From: Phytoactinopolyspora endophytica
GTDB taxonomy: Bacteria > Actinomycetota > Actinomycetes > Jiangellales > Jiangellaceae
Assembly: GCF_004138495.1 (NCBI RefSeq)
Contig: NZ_ML142855.1
Location: forward strand, 101,414 to 111,663
DNA length: 10,250 nucleotides
Reading direction: 5' to 3'
Below, in pieces: positions 7,962 through 10,250 of this stretch. The position numbers were made by a program, and so were the translations under genes. How positions within the stretch are numbered: position 1 is the stretch's first letter; every line of letters begins with the position of its first letter. The notes beneath the pieces are model-generated. The model was given only the letters and a program-made list of their open reading frames with translations. It was not told the origin of the DNA and searched no databases.

Positions 7962-8549
7962 ATGGACAGGGCCATGACCGACGGAACGGAGAGTAGCGAA
8001 TCCCGTAGATCCAAGGGACGTCTCGGCCGCATGGCGGCGGCGGTCACGGGGCGGGTCGTCGAGACGATCGACCCGGACACGGTCATCGACCATGTGGACA
8101 TCGACCAACTCCTGGACCGGATCGACGCCGACAGGTTCCTCGACAAGGTGGACATCAACCGGCTCTTGGATCGGGTCGATGTGAACCGCCTGATCGACAG
8201 GGTCGGCGTGGACGCCCTTCTCGACCGGGTCGACGTGAACCAGCTGCTGGATCGGGTGGACATCGACCGGCTGATGGACCGGGTCGACATGAACCGGCTC
8301 CTGGCCCGGGTGGACGTAGACGTCGTCCTGCAGAACGTGGACCTGGAGGCGGCCGTGCGCAGGGCGGGTGTCCCCGAGATCGTGGCGGAGAGCACCGGCC
8401 GCGTGGCGGGTTCGGCGCTGGACCTGGCGAGGCGTCAGATCGTCGGGTTGGATGTGGTCGTGGACCGGATCATCAACCGCATCCTCCGGCGCGATCCGGG
8501 TGAGCAGCCGATGGGGCCGGCCGCACTCGTGGCGGAGCATGCACCATGA
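7962..8549 (+). CDS. Nonapeptide tandem-repeat protein of unknown function, next to RDD gene
   Basis: This 195-residue soluble, Asp-rich protein has no signal peptide or membrane helix. After a basic N-terminus (SRRSKGRLGRMAAAVTGRVV), residues 34-141 are 12 consecutive nine-residue units. Their consensus is D-R-V-D-V-(N/D)-x-L-L, with V/I at position 3 and D/N/E at position 6 in each of the first 11. The last unit is degenerate and leads into a non-repeated C-terminal region (about 142-180; STGRVAGSALDLARRQ, VVVDRIINRILRRDP) that looks helical and amphipathic. I recall similar repeat proteins beside or fused to RDD domains in actinobacteria, all annotated as hypothetical; this is from memory. 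The ATG at 7962 has AGGAAG at 7943-7948, at a long 13-base spacing; the ATG at 7974 is an alternative. Its stop overlaps the RDD start, so translation is probably coupled. A scaffold or partner of the RDD membrane protein is a reasonable guess, not shown. Confidence 0.85.
   Translation: MDRAMTDGTESSESRRSKGRLGRMAAAVTGRVVETIDPDTVIDHVDIDQLLDRIDADRFLDKVDINRLLDRVDVNRLIDRVGVDALLDRVDVNQLLDRVDIDRLMDRVDMNRLLARVDVDVVLQNVDLEAAVRRAGVPEIVAESTGRVAGSALDLARRQIVGLDVVVDRIINRILRRDPGEQPMGPAALVAEHAP
8061..8384 (+). repeat. 27-bp in-frame tandem repeat array (12 units)
   Basis: Twelve units of exactly 27 bases, without insertions, encode the nonapeptide array. Units 2-9 (8088-8303) are the most alike, and units 1, 11 and 12 are diverged edge copies. 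Most differences within the core are synonymous or conservative (V/I/M at position 5, N/D at position 6, R/Q at position 7). This indicates expansion by tandem duplication followed by selection on the pattern. Unit 6 (8196-8222) replaces the otherwise constant Asp at position 4 with Gly. Confidence 0.93.
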
Positions 8550-9109
8550 GCCACAGTGACGCCTGGCATGCTGTGCCGAGACTGAGGGTGACGGGCCATT
8601 ACGCCGGAGTCGTCAGCCGGGCGGCAAGCGCGGCGCTGGATGTCGCGATCATCCTTGGTTCGTTCACGGCCGGTCTCGCGGGTCTCGACCTGTTGTCGAG
8701 AATGGTGTTCGGTGCGTCGCTGGCCCGGGACGAGGCGGGTGTGCTGTCCACCGTGGCGCTTGCCCTCTGGGCGTTTCTGTATGTGTACCTCAGTATGGCC
8801 ATCGCCGGACGGACTCTCGGCAAGGGCATCGTCGGGCTTCGGGTGGTGGCGGCGGATGGTTCCACGCTCTCCGGTCGGCGCGCGTTGATACGGACGCTGT
8901 GCTTGCCGTTGAGTGCGCTACCCGCCGGTGCGGGGTTCGTCGGCATCATCGTCCAACGGGAGCATAGGGCGCTGCATGACCTGCTTGCCGGCACTGCGGT
9001 CGTCTATGACTGGGGCGGACGTGTCGCCGAACTGCCCGGCCCGCTGTCGGACTTCCTGGCTCGCAAGGCCGGCGCGGAATACTCATCCCGGCCGCCTGCG
9101 GACGGATAG
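8546..9109 (+). CDS. RDD-family integral membrane protein
   Basis: This 187-residue protein has the RDD-domain pattern. R25 and D32 are in the first helix region (VVSRAASAALDVAII), the loop motif GRTLGKGIVGLRVV lies at 88-101, and D145 is in HRALHDLLAGTAVVYD. Hydrophobic stretches at about 31-50, 66-87 and 118-137 suggest three membrane helices. RDD proteins are widespread and mostly uncharacterised; some are reported to act in ion or compatible-solute transport. The start ATG at 8546 shares ATGA with the stop of the repeat gene, a sign of translational coupling and a shared pathway. The hydrophilic C-terminal tail (about 156-187) may be the contact site for the upstream soluble repeat protein (inference). 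Confidence 0.9.
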   Translation: MSHSDAWHAVPRLRVTGHYAGVVSRAASAALDVAIILGSFTAGLAGLDLLSRMVFGASLARDEAGVLSTVALALWAFLYVYLSMAIAGRTLGKGIVGLRVVAADGSTLSGRRALIRTLCLPLSALPAGAGFVGIIVQREHRALHDLLAGTAVVYDWGGRVAELPGPLSDFLARKAGAEYSSRPPADG

Positions 9110-9177
9110 CGGCCCGCGGGTACCGTACGGCGTCGAGCCTGCGTCATGCCGGAGCACGGGTATGCGAGAGTTCTGCC

Positions 9178-10245
9178 ATGTCCCTGCGTGCGAAGCTGCA
9201 GTTCGGGCAGGACGTCCATGCGGTCATCAGGATCGAGCTGTTCATCGTCTCGGCTGTCAGCGCCATCCTCGCCACCCGCGGCTACCTGATCCTGATGGGC
9301 TATCCACAGATCGGCAGCGGTGGCCTGCACATCGCGCACATGCTCTGGGGCGGTCTGCTCATGCTCGTCTCGCATGTGCTTCTGCTCGGTTTCCTCGGTC
9401 CTCGCGTGAAGGGGGCGAGCGCGGTCATCGGCGGCGTGGGATTCGGGCTCTTCATCGACGAGGTCGGCAAGTTCGTGACGTCGGACAACGACTACTTCTT
9501 CCAGCCGTCCTTCGCCATCATGTATGTCGTTTTCGTCGGCTTGGTGCTTGTCATGCACAGGCTCTCCGATCGCTCGCCGCGAGACCCCGCGACCCTGTTG
9601 GCGAACGCCGCCAGCCTCGGCGCCTCGGGCCAGCTGCACGGGCTTGACGACGTCGCCCGCGCCGAGGCGCTCCAGCTGGTCGGTGCTGCACGTGCCGGAG
9701 GAGTGGACGAGCGTGCCGCCGATGCGGTGGAGGAGATGGTCGCGGCCTGTCCGGTCGACCGTCACGGCGCGCGACGGTATGCGGTGATCCGCTCGTATGT
9801 GCTGCGTTTCGTCCGCGCCGTGGTCCGAAGCCGGTCGGCGTATGTCGCCGTCGTCGTGATTCTCGTCTTTCAGATGGTCGATCCGGTCGGGGACATCGTC
9901 CGGATCGTCTTCGATCTCGGCTACGACGAGATGACGACGGCCAGTACCGTCCGGCTTGGCTGGCTTCTGCTGACGGTACCTGTGATCGTGACGGGCTTCG
10001 TGACGTGGTGGCGCACGTCCGAGGAGCGCGGCCTGCAGGTGCTCCGGTACGTGGTTCTGCTCAACATCATGATCGGTCAGGTGTTCAACTTCGCCGACCG
10101 GGAGCTCGACGCGCTGCCTGGTGTTCTGGTCAACCTGGTGTCCTTGGCCGTGGTCGACTTCCGGCTCAAGATGTTCGAGGCGCCCGCGGAGGAGCCGGCG
10201 CCCGCACGCGTACGGCGAAGGAAGACGGACGAGGCGACCGTGTAA
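9178..10245 (+). CDS. Polytopic membrane protein of unknown function (HxxH / FIDEVGKF type)
   Basis: I do not recognise a characterised family. The 355-residue protein has two membrane blocks of about four helices each (roughly 17-40, 51-73, 79-97 and 110-127, then 220-240, 258-278, 287-305 and 312-328). They are separated by a soluble, Ala-rich helical linker (about 128-215) and followed by a basic tail, RVRRRK. The first block holds striking polar groups in or next to membrane: HIAHMLWGG (H51, H54), H66, FIDEVGKFV (D94, E95, K98) and TSDNDYFFQP (101-110). Such clusters suggest metal binding, proton transfer or intramembrane catalysis, none of it demonstrated. In the second block, NFADREL (304-310) is the most polar site. 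The start at 9178 has a weak GAGAG at 9166-9170. The 68-base gap from the RDD gene contains no clear terminator, so it may belong to the same transcript. The stop TAA lies 5 bases before the window end. Confidence 0.82.
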   Translation: MSLRAKLQFGQDVHAVIRIELFIVSAVSAILATRGYLILMGYPQIGSGGLHIAHMLWGGLLMLVSHVLLLGFLGPRVKGASAVIGGVGFGLFIDEVGKFVTSDNDYFFQPSFAIMYVVFVGLVLVMHRLSDRSPRDPATLLANAASLGASGQLHGLDDVARAEALQLVGAARAGGVDERAADAVEEMVAACPVDRHGARRYAVIRSYVLRFVRAVVRSRSAYVAVVVILVFQMVDPVGDIVRIVFDLGYDEMTTASTVRLGWLLLTVPVIVTGFVTWWRTSEERGLQVLRYVVLLNIMIGQVFNFADRELDALPGVLVNLVSLAVVDFRLKMFEAPAEEPAPARVRRRKTDEATV

Positions 10246-10250
10246 GTGCG

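Noticed and set aside
8061..8384. Regular 27-bp repeats suggestive of a CRISPR or noncoding satellite
   Set aside because: There are no spacers, the period is an exact multiple of three, the reading frame is open throughout, and changes between units are mostly synonymous or conservative. It is a protein repeat.
8061..8384. RTX-type calcium-binding nonapeptide toxin repeat
   Set aside because: The period is nine and Asp-rich, but the GGxGxD glycines are absent, the protein is small, and no secretion genes are nearby.
9110..9177. Terminator between the RDD gene and the last membrane protein
   Set aside because: Only the short self-complementary CCCGCGGG (9113-9120) is present, without a loop or T-tract, so a transcription stop cannot be supported.

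Overview
This window is chromosomal DNA from a high-GC Gram-positive bacterium (Actinomycetota). The evidence is the uniformly GC-rich third codon positions, the frequent GTG starts, the order atpG-atpD-atpC-DUF2550-murA (much as in mycobacteria, where Rv1312 lies between atpC and murA), and a MurA with Asp in place of the usual active-site Cys. The genus cannot be named from the sequence. Nothing here looks like a phage, an insertion sequence, a CRISPR array or an RNA gene. Coding density is high; the longest gene-free stretch is the 249-base divergent gap at 7713-7961.

Region 1 (1-3051) is the end of the F1Fo ATP synthase operon: the C-terminal part of gamma (atpG, cut by the window edge), complete beta (atpD), a short actinobacterial epsilon (atpC), and a DUF2550 protein with one membrane anchor. 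Region 2 (3102-6586) runs in the same direction with short gaps. It holds murA (first committed step of peptidoglycan synthesis), a polytopic PAP2-family membrane phosphatase/phosphotransferase whose N-terminal 50-residue segment is tandemly duplicated, and a TesB-type acyl-CoA thioesterase II. Region 3 (6567-7712) is a minus-strand flavoprotein of the sulfide:quinone oxidoreductase / flavocytochrome c sulfide dehydrogenase type. Its 3' end overlaps the end of tesB by 20 bases.

Region 4 (7713-10245) starts from a divergent intergenic region with palindromes and candidate promoters in both directions. It holds three plus-strand genes that form the least understood part of the window: a soluble acidic protein built from about 12 tandem nine-residue repeats (consensus D-R-V-D-V-N/D-x-L-L), an RDD-family membrane protein whose start codon overlaps the repeat gene's stop (ATGA), and an eight-helix membrane protein of unknown function with conserved-looking HxxH, FIDEVGKF and SDNDYFF motifs. 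I believe the repeat protein and the RDD pair recur in actinobacteria, but I know of no function for them. This cluster is the best candidate for an undescribed system.
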